Notes: generated by a model not told the origin, from the sequence alone. Positions 11,614 through 22,256 are shown, numbered from the stretch's first letter. The stretch is DNA of 64,000 nt from Dioszegia crocea (GCA_001600615.1 BCKK01000005.1:248001-312000); one strand, 5' to 3'. Made by a program: numbers and translations.

Positions 11614-12325
11614 CGTCGCGGGTGTGGATGGAATTGATGGCGGATGGCAGAAAGTGAGATTCGGTGGGTGATGATGTGTTGGACCTCAGATCAAGAGGGT
11701 GCGCAGGACTAAGAGGGAAGATGGACTGGATAAAATCCTACTCGAGTCAAGCTATGACCAGTCGCCGCAAGATCAGGTCGATTGGGAGAACGATACCTCG
11801 GTCAGGGTCGGGGTCGAATTCGGTTCTGTGATCTGCGGCGCAGCCGTGCAGTGCAGATCCGATGTATCCGTCTTCCAAAGCGCAGACACGTCGAGCTGTA
11901 GGCCAAGATCCCAAGTCCCAGCCAGAGAAAGGGCGGAGTATGTGACCGAGATCTATCAGGTGGTGTAGTCAAGGTGTTGAGTGTTGACATCAAACAACGC
12001 GGAGATGCGACAAATCGCGATGACGTTTCAGATCTTCACCTTGCACTTTGCCATCTCTTCCCGAGTCTTTATTGCTCACTAGCGAAAGTGGCGCAGCTCC
12101 ATACAGCCTGACTATCGCCTGTAGGTTATCTGGACATGAAGCCACCAATTCCAAGGACCAGGAGCTCAAGGATCCTCCTCGATTGTCTAAAGTCGGGCGG
12201 AGGTCAATCATACCGCCGTCCGTCTACAGCAGGCTACAGCCACGACGCCATATCTCGCGCTTCCAGCAGCATCTCATCGCACCACATCGACCATAGCCTC
12301 CCCCATCCCCAGCCGTCCATTCAAT
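11614..12325. other. Intergenic region between CMK1 and the DUF1349 gene
   Basis: About 710 bp holding the CMK1 promoter and 5' UTR and the 3' UTR of the DUF1349 gene. Small open frames here have no motif or splice support. Nothing further recognised. Confidence 0.4.
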
Positions 12326-13172
12326 CTAAACCTTCCTCGTTCCCTCCCTAACTTCAAATCCCGTAAAGACACACTCCGGCCCCAAACCTTTCCCAATCGG
12401 ACTACAAGCCAAAACGCCGAGACTGACTTCCATCTCTGCCAATTTCTTCGCCGGGTCCACATCAGACGGTACTTCCCCCGGGACAAGATGTGTCAGGCCC
12501 GCAGATATCAGACCGAAAGACTTCACTTCACGAATCATTATGTCTTCTTTGGGGTTGGTGGAGCCTGGTGGGCCGAGGAAGATACGGAGGGTGGTTGTAG
12601 CGGGGTCCAAAGAGATTGTGAAGCGGGATTTGGAGGAGAAAGGTTGGATAGACCTAACTTGTCAGATACGGTCCAATAATTTCGGCGGCAGACTTACCAG
12701 TCCGAAAAGGGGTTGCAAACGACGGCGCCGTGCCACATCTCTCCTTGATCAAATTCCGCGCCCGTCTTGACCCATTCGGTCGGCGACAGTTGGAGAAGCA
12801 TAGCACCTTGATCGCTACGAGTCAGTACACCCCTCGAGATCGTTGATAGTCAGACATACAACTATGCAATCAGCTATTAGCCGGCATAGCACAATCTAGG
12901 CGATAACTCACCTGCTGCTCCGAAGGCCCTACTTCAATCTCACACCGTATTTCAAACCCTTCCTTCCCCACTTTCCGCTTAAACCCCCAGTATCCAGCAG
13001 AATTATCATCTCGACCCGGAGCGGGAAAAGGGACGCGCCAATAATCCGTTCCGGAGCCTGTATTGATTGTGAGGCTTTTCCCGTCGGAAGAGGGTTTGGC
13101 TTCGGTGGGGTTTCTGACGGGTGCCCAGTCGGATGAGTCAAAAGGAAGAGGTGTCCAGTCTGCTTCGGTCAT
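12326..13172 (-). CDS. DUF1349 family protein, copy A
   Basis: Exons 12912-13172, 12860-12861 (2 nt), 12698-12814 and 12326-12653 give 235 residues. The fold is the concanavalin-like DUF1349 domain. It starts with W.PLPFDSSDW, then GSGTDYWRVPFPAP, then the core FDQGAMLLQLSPTEWVKTGAEF, WHGAVVCNPFSDWS and FTISLDP.TTTLRIFLG. Family members are small cytosolic proteins of unknown biochemical role, sometimes grouped with carbohydrate-binding folds. The frame across 12814-12912 is kept only if a 2-nt exon (TT) between two normal introns is used. This yields the family-consistent Phe-Asp-Gln. The paralogue at 14937-15878 has the same arrangement. Confidence 0.85.
12860..12861 (-). other. Candidate 2-nt microexon (TT) of DUF1349 copy A
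   Basis: On the minus strand the context is CATAG|TT|GTATGT. The upstream intron (12862-12911, 50 nt) has a GCTGAT branch. The downstream intron (12815-12859, 45 nt) has a CTGACTCGTAG end. Joining exon 1 (phase 0) directly to the exon at 12814 breaks the frame. Inserting TT restores it and codes Phe before Asp-Gln. Confidence 0.65.
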
Positions 13173-13408
13173 TTCAAGATACTACTGTTTGAAAGTATAA
13201 GAGTCGAGCAGCTCCCAGCAGATAGACGGTCATACATGTACGGAGGTGCGGCGCTTCTATGCGGAGCTCACATTCCTCAGCTCGCCGGCCATCGCCGGTC
13301 GCCATCCCGTGTGGAGCCATCAGCTCCAGCTTGGCATCCACAGAGGTCCATCTCTTAACTTGTCTCTCATTCCTATACACAAAGAATACATACAGTCTAA
13401 TTTACACC

Positions 13409-13793
13409 ATGGACGAGAAACGGTGAGTACCATCACCATGAGCGAACGGACACCATGTACAATGAGCCTAGACTGAGCAGTTTTAATAGTAACATTTCAA
13501 GCGGACCTACGGCCACTCACCCTCATTCAATCGCAAAGAGCCCCAAAGCAAAGGGCCCACCACATACTGCAGCCGCCATATTCTTCGGTCTCATGGCTCT
13601 CATCCTCATCGGAGGGGTTTACGGCATGATATTCTATGCGATACCTGCTGATCGCGCGAAAAACTTAGAAAAGGAGCGGGTGGCGCAAGCGGCTATTCGA
13701 GGTCCGGAGGTGTTTATGGAGATGTTGGAAGAGATCAAGAAGCTTAGACAGGAGCTCAGGGCTGGACTGGAGATGATTGCGCAGAAGATGTAG
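13409..13793 (+). CDS. Small single-pass membrane protein with coiled coil, copy A
   Basis: Two exons (13409-13422, only 14 nt, and 13481-13793) encode 108 residues. A short Ser/Pro-rich N-terminus precedes one strong hydrophobic segment (AAIFFGLMALILIGGVYGMI). Then come FYAIPADRAKNLEKER and an amphipathic helix VFMEMLEEIKKLRQELRAG ending at Met. This looks like a tail-type membrane protein with a short coiled coil. It is divergent from the DUF1349 copy A gene (start-to-start about 236 bp) and has a clear paralogue at 14367-14706 with the same 14-nt first exon. No family is recognised; function unknown. Confidence 0.78.
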
Positions 13794-14366
13794 CGTGTAT
13801 AAGACGCGAAGCTGTGTCAGGCAGCAATGCCCGGGACAACCGGTCTCGTGGCGCATGGAGGAGCAGTTGGGGGTTGTATAAATCGAACTGCCATCGATGT
13901 TAATTCGGTACCTGTGTATGATTGGTATCGCGGAATGGGGGCCCGGCGACGTCCAGTATGTAAGAGGAGAAGATGTCGAAGGCTTGAAGTAGAGAAAGTC
14001 TGGCATATTAGATGCCATTATTAGGCCGGACAAGAGTTACAGATCCGGATCACTAGTACCAAGCTTGGCATGATAGTCAGACCATTCGTCTTCTAATCCA
14101 TGCCTTTGCTCAGTAGCTTCCGATCCTGAGAAAATCGAGCACTCCTCATCAATCAACAGCAAAGATCCTGTCGACGTAAGCAAGCTGACCCCTTGGCTGA
14201 CCCGCTCCCCACTTCTCCCCACTTCACCCAAATTCAACCCACTTCCCAGACAAGAGACCTCGAGACCTCAAACCGCACCTTGGCCCCGGTCCCTCTCCAC
14301 CACACGCCAGAATCACGCGCAGGCACTGGTCCAAGATCAAAGCACAAAGTCATCCGCCGCGGCACA
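13794..14366. other. Intergenic region between the two membrane-protein paralogues
   Basis: About 570 bp. It holds the 3' UTR of copy A and the promoter of copy B. Short minus-strand frames lack support. No obvious repeat marks the duplication boundary by eye. Confidence 0.4.
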
Positions 14367-14706
14367 ATGCAAGAAGTCCAGTAAGCCACTTACATAGAGT
14401 CTTAGATATCACTGAGGATTCAGCTGAGACAACAGCCACATCTTCAGCGGCCCTTTCCTAAACCGCGTACTGTCGTACATTTCGCTTCATCGCACGGCCA
14501 TCTTCTTCAGCTCTCTCATTGTCCTGATCTTGGTCATATGGTCGTACATGATGATCTACGTGGCCATTCCTGCCGATCGTGCGAATCGTCTGAAGAAAGA
14601 GCAAGCGGCTCAGGCGAAGATTAAAGGTGAAGAAGTGTTTGTGGAGATGTTGGAAGAGATGAAGAAGCTTAGGGAGGCGATAGAGATGATCGCGAACAAG
14701 TTCTAG
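14367..14706 (+). CDS. Small single-pass membrane protein with coiled coil, copy B
   Basis: Exons 14367-14380 (14 nt) and 14436-14706 encode 94 residues. A hydrophobic segment (TAIFFSSLIVLILVIWSYMM) is followed by IYVAIPADRANRLKKEQAAQ and EVFVEMLEEMKKLREAIEMI. This matches copy A (13409-13793) almost residue for residue in the IPADRA and EMLEE.KKLR blocks. The N-terminus differs completely. Exon 1 length and intron phase are the same as copy A, so the pair arose by gene duplication. Function unknown; the conserved Ile-Pro-Ala-Asp-Arg-Ala motif just after the membrane segment is the family signature. Confidence 0.75.
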
Positions 14707-14936
14707 CTAGGGGCCGGACGGAATAGGAGGTAGCAGATGAAGGGGTGTTGTACCGGATTGGAAGATCTAAGTGATGTCTGGCGTTAATACACTTTGGTGA
14801 AATCAGGCTTGTATTCTCTCATCGATACAAGCCATACAAGCCTCACGTCCAACATCCAGCTTGACCCAAGCCCAAGAACACATCTGATCCAACTGGACAG
14901 CAACAACTACAACCTCGCTAACTCGGCCACACCCAC

Positions 14937-15878
14937 CTACTCTACGCCCCTCACCCCCTCCCTCATCTGAAACTGCCTAAACACACACTCCGGCCCTTCT
15001 CCTTTCCCAAGTGGACTACAAGCCATAAGTCCAATCATGACTTCTACATCCTCCAACCGTGCCGCTGGGTCCACATCGGCCGGTACTTCTCCTGGTACGA
15101 GGTGTGTTAGGCCTGCAGAAGCCAGACCGAACGTTTTGACTTCGCGAATCATCATGTCTCCGTCGTCACTGTTCTCTTTACCCGCAGAGGATGACGTGGA
15201 AGTGGAAGGGCCAAGGTATATCCGTAGGGTCGTTATAGAGGGGTCGTAGGAGATTGTGAATCTGCAATTTTGCGATAGGGGCATCATCGACCTGAAGCGG
15301 TCAGCATGGGCTATCTGTCCGGGTAAAAGAATACCATGAAGTTTTATTGAACATACACATCAGAGATAAGACTTACCAGTCTGAGAATGGATTACAGACC
15401 ACAGCGCCATGCCACATCTGACCATTCACATACTCTGCCCCAGTCTTTACCCATTCAGTCGGAGAGAGCTGAATCAGCAGAGCTGCTTGATCGCTGAAGC
15501 ATGATCAGCAGATGGTGTACACCGGTACATCGAATTGACTCACAACTACCCAAGTTCATCAGTTCATCAGTACATCACATTCCAACAAGTCTGGCGGCGA
15601 AACCTAGACCCAAGACCCACCTGTTGATCCGCCCCCTCTGCTACCTCAACCTCACACCTAACCTCAAACCCCTTTCTCCCAACTTTCCGCCTAAACCCCC
15701 ACATACCTCCATTATGCGGTGCCCGACCCGGAGCTGGAAAGGGAGTACGCCAGTAATTGGATCCGTGGCCTGTGTGGAGGGACAGGGAGAGGCCGTCAGT
15801 GGATGGAGTGGGCGAGGAGGGGGTTTGGAGGGGTTCAAAAAGGGAAGAATTGAAGGGGAGGGTTCTCCATGGTGACAT
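14937..15878 (-). CDS. DUF1349 family protein, copy B
   Basis: Exons 15621-15878, 15544-15545 (2 nt), 15377-15493 and 14937-15291 give 243 residues. The domain follows copy A closely: GSNYWRTPFPAPGRA, GFRRKVGRKGFEVRCEVEV, DQAALLIQLSPTEWVKTGAE, MWHGAVVCNPFSDWS, then ITTLRIYLGP, MIREVKTFGLASAGLTHLVP and CVFRQFQMREG. The 117-nt third exon has the same length as in copy A. Copy B carries an extra Ser/Glu-rich insert in the LGP...MIREVK loop. It is a paralogue with the same apparent TT microexon. Role unknown. Confidence 0.85.
15544..15545 (-). other. Candidate 2-nt microexon (TT) of DUF1349 copy B
   Basis: Minus-strand context is GGGTAG|TT|GTGAGT. Flanking introns are 15546-15620 (75 nt, CTGAT-type branch) and 15494-15543 (50 nt, GCTGATCATGCTTCAG end). 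The resulting Phe-Asp-Gln-Ala matches the DUF1349 core and the same position in copy A. Confidence 0.65.
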
Positions 15879-16325
15879 TGTTGAGGAATTGGTGAGGGGA
15901 AAGGTTGCTTAGATGGATGGATGTGTAGATCAAGTTTGGTAGGGTGGAGGTCTTGCTGACGGTTCGGCGCCGGACAGCCGGTTCGAAGGGGTCTAGATGC
16001 CGTAAGACTCTTTCAGTGCCAGCTCATGCGTTGCTATCCATAGTGGAATGACTGGCAACATTGGCCCGCCCCTGCCTTATCGGCACTGTATGGACCAGAG
16101 CCCCGAAAGACCGAAGACTTCATTAGATCAGATTCGACGACGATGCATCCGACCGAGAAAGCATCGGACGGCCTCTCAAGGGCCAGATCCTTGCTCTCAG
16201 CTGCAGCAAATGTATGCCTGTATATTTTGAGGAAGATGTAAAAGGGATATAGGTATGAAGAACAAATTCGAATCCGAAGAAGAAATGCGATACATGATTG
16301 AGATCCCAGGTTGAGAAGGCTTTTT
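15879..16325. other. Intergenic region between DUF1349 copy B and TIF11
   Basis: About 450 bp holding the DUF1349-B promoter and TIF11 3' UTR. No other feature seen. Confidence 0.4.
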
Positions 16326-17674
16326 TTCTGCACATGGTCAGCACATCATATTAGACAGGATAAATAGGACTTGGCAAAACTTACAAATGTCGTCAATCTC
16401 CGCTTCCTCGAATTCGATACCTCCTTCTTCATCGGATGAACCCTCGCCTAAGTCATTAGCGTCAACCCATTAGTACAACATATAGACAGACAAAGAGTCC
16501 ATTGTCCGTATATGGTGAACAAGGGTGTGAGACCAAAGACTTACCACCAGCATCAGCATCATTGACCTGGAAGTCCGCCTTGAGCTCTCCGTATGTCTTT
16601 AAGTTCCTAGCTTCGTCTGCTGTGTATTTATGAATCACATCTGCGATCCCGTCTTGGAATTCACGTAGAGAGAGGAGGATGATGTCGCCGCCTACTATCC
16701 AGATCTGGCGCATTAGCTGATGTACGACTTAGACGAGAGACGGATAGTCTGTAGGTGAAGAGGTGTATGCTGGTTCCACAGTTTGCCAATAGCTTTGGTA
16801 CTTCTTGTGCCTGCGCGTCCGCTCCATCAATTCTGGCCAGCCAACAATTCGCCAGACCGAGCGGATCCTCGTTCCAACTCGTGCCACCCAACACCAGAAC
16901 ACCAAGCCAGGCTTGCAATGCCATCCCGTGTTCCTTGCCCGTGCCACCCATCCCATACCCATCCCTATGTCCAACCCTTCCCCCGACACCGACCCCAAGC
17001 TCAGCCCAACGTAGACTCACCTTCTTCCGCATCTGTCCTCTAATCTGCCCCAGACGCGTCTCCCCATCTTGGCATTTAGCCTCTAACCGACCGTTCCCGA
17101 GCATCTTGACGACCTGAGCGTATTCTGACAGATCAGCTAACGGCCTATTTTACATCTTCGACGTCCACATCCACGCCCGTGCACACGTCCTCATCGTCAG
17201 ATATGACCCCGTTTCCCACTTCCGGCAGGCGAACAGAGTTCACTGGACATCCGGACACTTATGCCAGATAGACATCAAACGCCAAACCTCAACCGCGACC
17301 CCTACGCCGTCGCCAATGCTAGAACCCAAAACTCACCCTGGCCATCCTCCTTGAAGATCAACTCTCGCTTATTCAAATCTTCATCGTTCTTTCCCCTTCT
17401 CCTGTTCTTACCGCCCTGTTACGTAGTCGCGTAAATCGAGCGAGGCCGGGACGAGTGGCGGGATGGGCGAAATATGAACAAGGGATGAAATGTGGCAATT
17501 GGCGAGGTTCGAGAGAGGCGATGATCAGCTTAGTCCCCATACGCTCGATAGGCCCCGATATCCCCAGCATTTGTAGATGATAAAGACATGAAAAAGCATA
17601 CCTTTCCCTTTGCCTAATCTCATCAGTAACATTCACGCGCCACACCTAAAGAGACAATAACGCACCTTCGGCAT
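16326..17674 (-). CDS. TIF11: Translation initiation factor eIF1A
   Basis: Seven coding exons: 17666-17674 (9 nt), 17602-17613 (12 nt), 17337-17415, 17021-17124, 16545-16704, 16385-16447 and 16326-16327. They encode 142 residues. The basic N-terminal tail [17 protein letters not shown] is followed by the OB fold ([62 protein letters not shown]). The acidic C-terminus ends EEAEIDDI, the eIF5B-binding tail. eIF1A helps 40S ribosomes scan and joins eIF5B at the start codon. The stop codon appears split, T at the end of one exon and AA after a 57-nt intron, which makes the protein end exactly at the conserved DDI. Confidence 0.95.
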
Positions 17675-18116
17675 GATCTAGACGTGTACTATTTAGTCTT
17701 TTTCGGTGTGGATCAAGCGATTATCTGCTTGATTCTCGCTCTGTGCGATGTACGTGTGTGTAGCAGCTATATTGACTGCTTGTTTGCGAAGATTAGAAGA
17801 CAAAGGTGGAGTTAGCATGTAATTTCAGTGAAGCCAAAAAGTGGGTGGCGGTTCTGATTCCGCCTGATCACGTAAGGGCCAGACAGTTACTCCGTGCGTC
17901 ATTAGTTGAAGGACCGCCAAAATACGTCTTGCCCGTCTATCTCCTTACTTTAACCCAAGTTATCATACGCACAACCTGTCAAGAAGCTACCCTCATCGCC
18001 GCCAGATCGATAGTGTAGCATCTCAAGATCCGAACTCCGTTCCAATCATATTCCCACCTCCCCCATAACTCAAATCAGAGCCAAAACCATTCAGCCCATC
18101 ATCCATCGACCGTAAC
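17675..18116. other. Intergenic region upstream of TIF11 and THI80
   Basis: About 440 bp of divergent spacer carrying both promoters. Nothing specific recognised. Confidence 0.4.
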
Positions 18117-19944
18117 ATGATCCCTGCCAAAGCAGCCTTACCGACCCTGGCCAATATCACCCTCCTTCCCCGTCGACGACTTCGAGACGGTACCCAATCA
18201 CAAACTGGCGAAATCACTCCTTCTTCCGACACCCCTCGTCCGACTCGGGGTAGCAGAGCAAGTACATCCGCCGCTGGAAGTTCTAGAGCCTCCTCGTCTT
18301 CCCGGTCCAGTACGCGCGGGGGAACGCCGGTATCCCTCCGGAGAGTCCAAAGGTTAAGAGGAGGGGCCGTAGGTGGAGGTAGAAATAAAGAGGATGCTGT
18401 AGAAGTTGGGGATTCGGATGAGGATGTAGAAGGGGATGGGGTGGAGGTGATTGATGTGGATTCAGCGTATGTCCGCATTACCAGAGGTTTTTGGGCCAGT
18501 ACTGAGAGTATGTATAGAGACGTTGCTGCTTCGTTCGCTTCGCCTAAACATAAACGTGCCCGGAGAGATCGACAGGGTGATACTAATCGTGCGTCTGGGT
18601 CTAAGCAAAGTGAGGCTTTCATGTCGTCCGAATATCAGGCACAGCTCATCATTCTCTTAGCCTCAACATCCGCCAATATTGCGTCTGTACCAAGAACACC
18701 AGCACCTATCCCGGACCCATCCCACCTCCCAACTACATTCAGAGATTACGCGGAATCTTGGCATGCGACTCGGGCAGAAACGAGATTATGGTCCTTGACC
18801 TCACTGTTTTCTCCGCCCTTAAAGTCAGACGTAAAGGGGAAAGGGCGGTATGGGATGATTATCTTAAATCAACCTATAACGAGGGATGATGTCTTTCGAC
18901 GAGCGTGGGATGCTAGTGAGTCGTTGTGCAGGCCAAGGCAAAGAGAGCGAAGCTGATGGGTAAGGTTTGTTGAGGGTTTGTGCGGATGGAGGGGCTAATC
19001 GGCTGTTTGATCATTTGAAAGAGTCGGAGCGAGAAATGTGAGGTTACACTTCAAGACTCCAACTTCATAGGCGTTGACTGAAGGCTGATCTAATGCAGAT
19101 TTCTGCCCGATTTGATCAAAGGTGATTTAGACTCGATACGTCCTGATGTCCGAGAATACTATGCTAGTCGAGTGAATTGCTTTTATCCCGTCGTCGAGAT
19201 GTCAAGCTGACGAACAAGGGTGTCGAGGTCAAGCAAGACCAGGACGAGTACTCTACAGATCTCATGAAGTGCATCACAGAGATCGAAGAGCGGGAGTCGA
19301 GTCTCACAGCTGGCCAAGACGAGCAGGTACGTCCCATTCTCCGGAACATATCAGCCCTCCAGTAAGGCAAATCATTAACACCATTTCAGATCCCTATTAT
19401 ACTCATGGGTGGTCTATCCGGCAGGGTGGATCAGACGGTACATACCATGTCATTATTGCATAAACTCCGTACGAGGCGGTCAGAGGTTTATGTCCTCAAT
19501 GGTGAAAGTGTCGCTTGGGTCTTAGATGAGGTGAGTAAAGCGTTTGCCATTTTTCTATCACGTATCAATATATTCAGAAGGCAGTGGTGAGTGTAATGCT
19601 GATGACGACGTAGGGTTCTCACCTGGTTGATATAGACCATACAACAATGGGTCAGACATGCGGTATACTCCCCGTAGGCGTTGATAGCTCAATCATCAAG
19701 ACCCAAGGACTGAAATGGGATCTAGGTCAGTTATTCGGCTTCTGGTTGATCCGCTTAGACGAGAAGTTTTGGCTAATGGGTAGATGGAGAAACATCAATG
19801 GACGGTTTGTTGTCTACTTCAAATCACCTCTTACCCCAAAATCCAGCTGTTTGGCTGGAGACGTCGCGCCCGGTGCTATGGTGTATTGAGATCAAGGAAC
19901 CATTGCCTGTCCAAGCAGCGGATTTAGCAGGTGAAAAAGAATGA
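18117..19944 (+). CDS. THI80: Thiamine pyrophosphokinase, with uncertain long N-terminal extension
   Basis: Exons 18117-18915, 18965-19037, 19099-19171, 19219-19326, 19390-19530, 19614-19725 and 19784-19944 give up to 488 residues. The core reads YGMIILNQPI, LRVCADGGANRLFDHL, LPDLIKGDLDSI, QDEYSTDLMKCI, MGGLSGRVDQT, SLLHKLR, then WDLDGETSMDGLLSTSN. These are the ATP- and thiamine-binding motifs of TPK, which makes thiamine diphosphate from thiamine and ATP. Known TPKs are about 250-320 residues. An internal ATG at 18621 gives about 320 and is the likelier start. The upstream 168 codons are Ser/Arg-rich and then acidic with VEVIDVDS, and may be an extension or a separate gene. A minus-strand frame (18023-18622) overlaps the same stretch. 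Confidence 0.85.
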
Positions 19945-20398
19945 AGTAAGGATATGCAAGGAGTACGTCAGCGGTGTAGACGTGAAGGCTGCATGTCCTG
20001 AGTAAGCCGAATGCCGCAATGTGCAACGCGAGGTGTAAAGATGTCTACGCTGGCTGTTGTCAAAATGATGAACTGTCAGCCTCACCGCTCAGGCAGTGCA
20101 ATTCCCCGTGGATGGCCATCAACGTCGTTAGAGTATCCCACCGCGAGAGTACATAGGCCGCTGTTGTCCTCCGCCACTCTCAATCCGCCACTCCCTTCCA
20201 AATCCGGGTGGCAACGATCTGACACCCGTCACAACGTCTCAAAAAGGCGTTGCAACTCGCAAAGCAACCGTGGGAAACCTTGCTCTGGATGGGTCCGTTC
20301 AACCCTATCTCGCTGATACACACGCTTTTGTCACCACCCTTCAACCCATCTCAGCCATCCATATATCCCCCACATCACCCCAAGTCTGCCTAGCCAAC
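19945..20398. other. Intergenic region between THI80 and the RING gene
   Basis: About 450 bp holding the THI80 3' UTR and RING gene promoter. The next gene's frame stays open upstream to 20270, but the ATG at 20399 has the better context (CAACATGCC). Nothing else recognised. No thiamine riboswitch motif was noticed near THI80. Confidence 0.4.
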
Positions 20399-22256
20399 AT
20401 GCCGCCCGTACTAGCCCGTCACCCTTCCAGCTCACCCATCATTATCCCAAATCCAAATCTCCCACATATTGCCCGAGCCCGAGCCCGAGCTCGATCCCGC
20501 CCATCACCCCGCGCCCATGATCCAGTATTAGAAGACCTCTTTGCGGATTCGGAAGAGGACGCTCCGGGTATCGACTCGGAAGCGGTTGATTCTCCCGATG
20601 AAGGCGATGACGAACCGGAAGAAAGAGTTGAAGCAGGACGCGAACGCGATCGAGCGTTCTATTCATCTATTTCCCCCATCCCTTCATTCTCTCATTCGGC
20701 AAATCGGAGACGGCGCGCGGAGCTGTTGTTACGTGATAGTCCTATGGGTTCTGAGTCGGATGATCTGGATTATGATCCGGAGAATGAAGGGGCAAGAGGA
20801 CGAGGAGGAGTGATTGGAGATGAAGGCGATGATGAGGTCGCCCCCCTCTCGCCAGAGGTCACACCCCCTCCACTCCCTGTCACTCCACCACGCATAAATC
20901 GGACCATTCACTCTGCTCGTCGACCTCAACATGCGGGACCAACTATTCTTATAGGGAATTCGAGTCCGGGCGGGAGTACGAGTTCGGGCCATTCTTCACC
21001 GCCCTCGTTCGCTGGAACCAATAGGCCAAGAGGGATGGAGAGTCATGGGTCCGATGAGTCGATCGTTGCGCTGAATGATGAAGAAGTGGCGGCACTCGAT
21101 CATGGACGGGGAGGAGGCAGGAGGTATACAGCTGCGGAGAAGGGGAAAGGAAGGGCGGTTGTTTCTGCCCAGACTGTCGTGCTGGATGGGAAAGGGAAGG
21201 GAAAGAAACGGAAAAGTGAGGTGGAAGAGGATATGGAGGGACAAGGAGGGAAGAAGAGAATGGGAGGAAGGGTGAAGATTGAAGATGGGACGGTGGATGT
21301 CATTGATTTGAGAGATGATGGGGTTGATATTCAGATGGATGAGGAGGAGGAGGTGGAAGAGGAGGAGGAAGAAGGAGAGTTCTTGGATGAGTTTTGTGAG
21401 TTTTGCGTCTCTTCTTGGTCTGAAGGAAGTGTTGCGGGATATGGTGTGAAATGAAGGGTGAAGGAGGAGGTGTCTGGCATAAGGGTCGCGGGAATCTAGA
21501 TGGAGCTATACGAAGTGTCTGGCTCCGCTGACCGATCTCAGCTTGTCCAGTCTGCTTCTGCAGCCTAACAAGGCCCGTTGCAACATTATGGTATGTCCCT
21601 TCAGCTACGTCCTGATGTGCATACAGAACCTAACACCCCCAGTGGCCATATCCTCTGTAGCGACTGCCTCCATTCCTCCCTCTTATCCGCAATCGGCCGT
21701 AACCCCAATCCCCTCCCTGCAGCCTTACACGCACTGCATCACGCAGGCCCCGCTCCTCGCGCTCCAGCACGTACCGGCCGGCCAACCTACACGCGCACCA
21801 AAGCCAAATCTGACCCAGTACACAATGCTTCACCCGAATCAGCCGATGCTCAGCCTTCCGAATGGACATTGGCGGCTCTACAAGCTAAAGTCAGCCTGGA
21901 ACGGAAGCGGGAGAGAGAAGAATTGGAGCGCGCTGCGGAGGTTCAATTTGCCGCAGCGGAGTTACCGGAGGAAAGTTGGGAAGCTGCCAAGATTGGGTTA
22001 GGGATTATAGGGGAGGAGGCGGAAGGGGAGGCAGAGAGTGGTGGGAAGGGGTTGGTGGTGGAGGTTCTAAAGGGGCTGTGGAGGATTCCAGGTGGGACGG
22101 TTGTTGAGGGTGAATGTCCTGTAAGTCTGGCTCTGTGGGTATTTGTGGATAGGGCTGATGGGTTAGGTGTGTAGGAATGCTATACCAGGTGGAATGGGAC
22201 CGTTTGGGAGTGGCGTAGGGAGCGTGACGCCGTTATTTGCGGTGATGAAGATGTGA
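20399..22256 (+). CDS. RING-finger protein with SUMO-interaction-like motif, candidate E3 ubiquitin ligase
   Basis: Exons 20399-21395, 21542-21590, 21643-22120 and 22167-22256 encode 537 residues. The first ~330 residues are disordered and acidic, with a (PRARARARS) patch, basic nuclear-signal-like KGKGKKRKS and a motif TVDVIDLRDDG resembling a SUMO-interacting motif. The RING follows: CPVC, then LTRPVATLCGHILCSDC. A ~150-residue insert with a charged helix comes before the last pair, ECPVCRNAIPGG. Splicing is what assembles CGH and the CPVC pairs. The layout suggests a nuclear E3, possibly a SUMO-targeted ligase like Slx8/RNF4. That functional call is inference; the long RING insert is unusual. 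Confidence 0.8.

Noticed and set aside
15970..16010. GGTTCGAAGGG, resembling a tRNA B-box
   Set aside because: No acceptor stem, anticodon arm or A-box at the right distance on either strand.
18023..18622. 199-codon minus-strand frame opposite the THI80 leader
   Set aside because: Composition looks less natural than the plus strand, and no promoter or domain supports it; kept only as an alternative in the findings.
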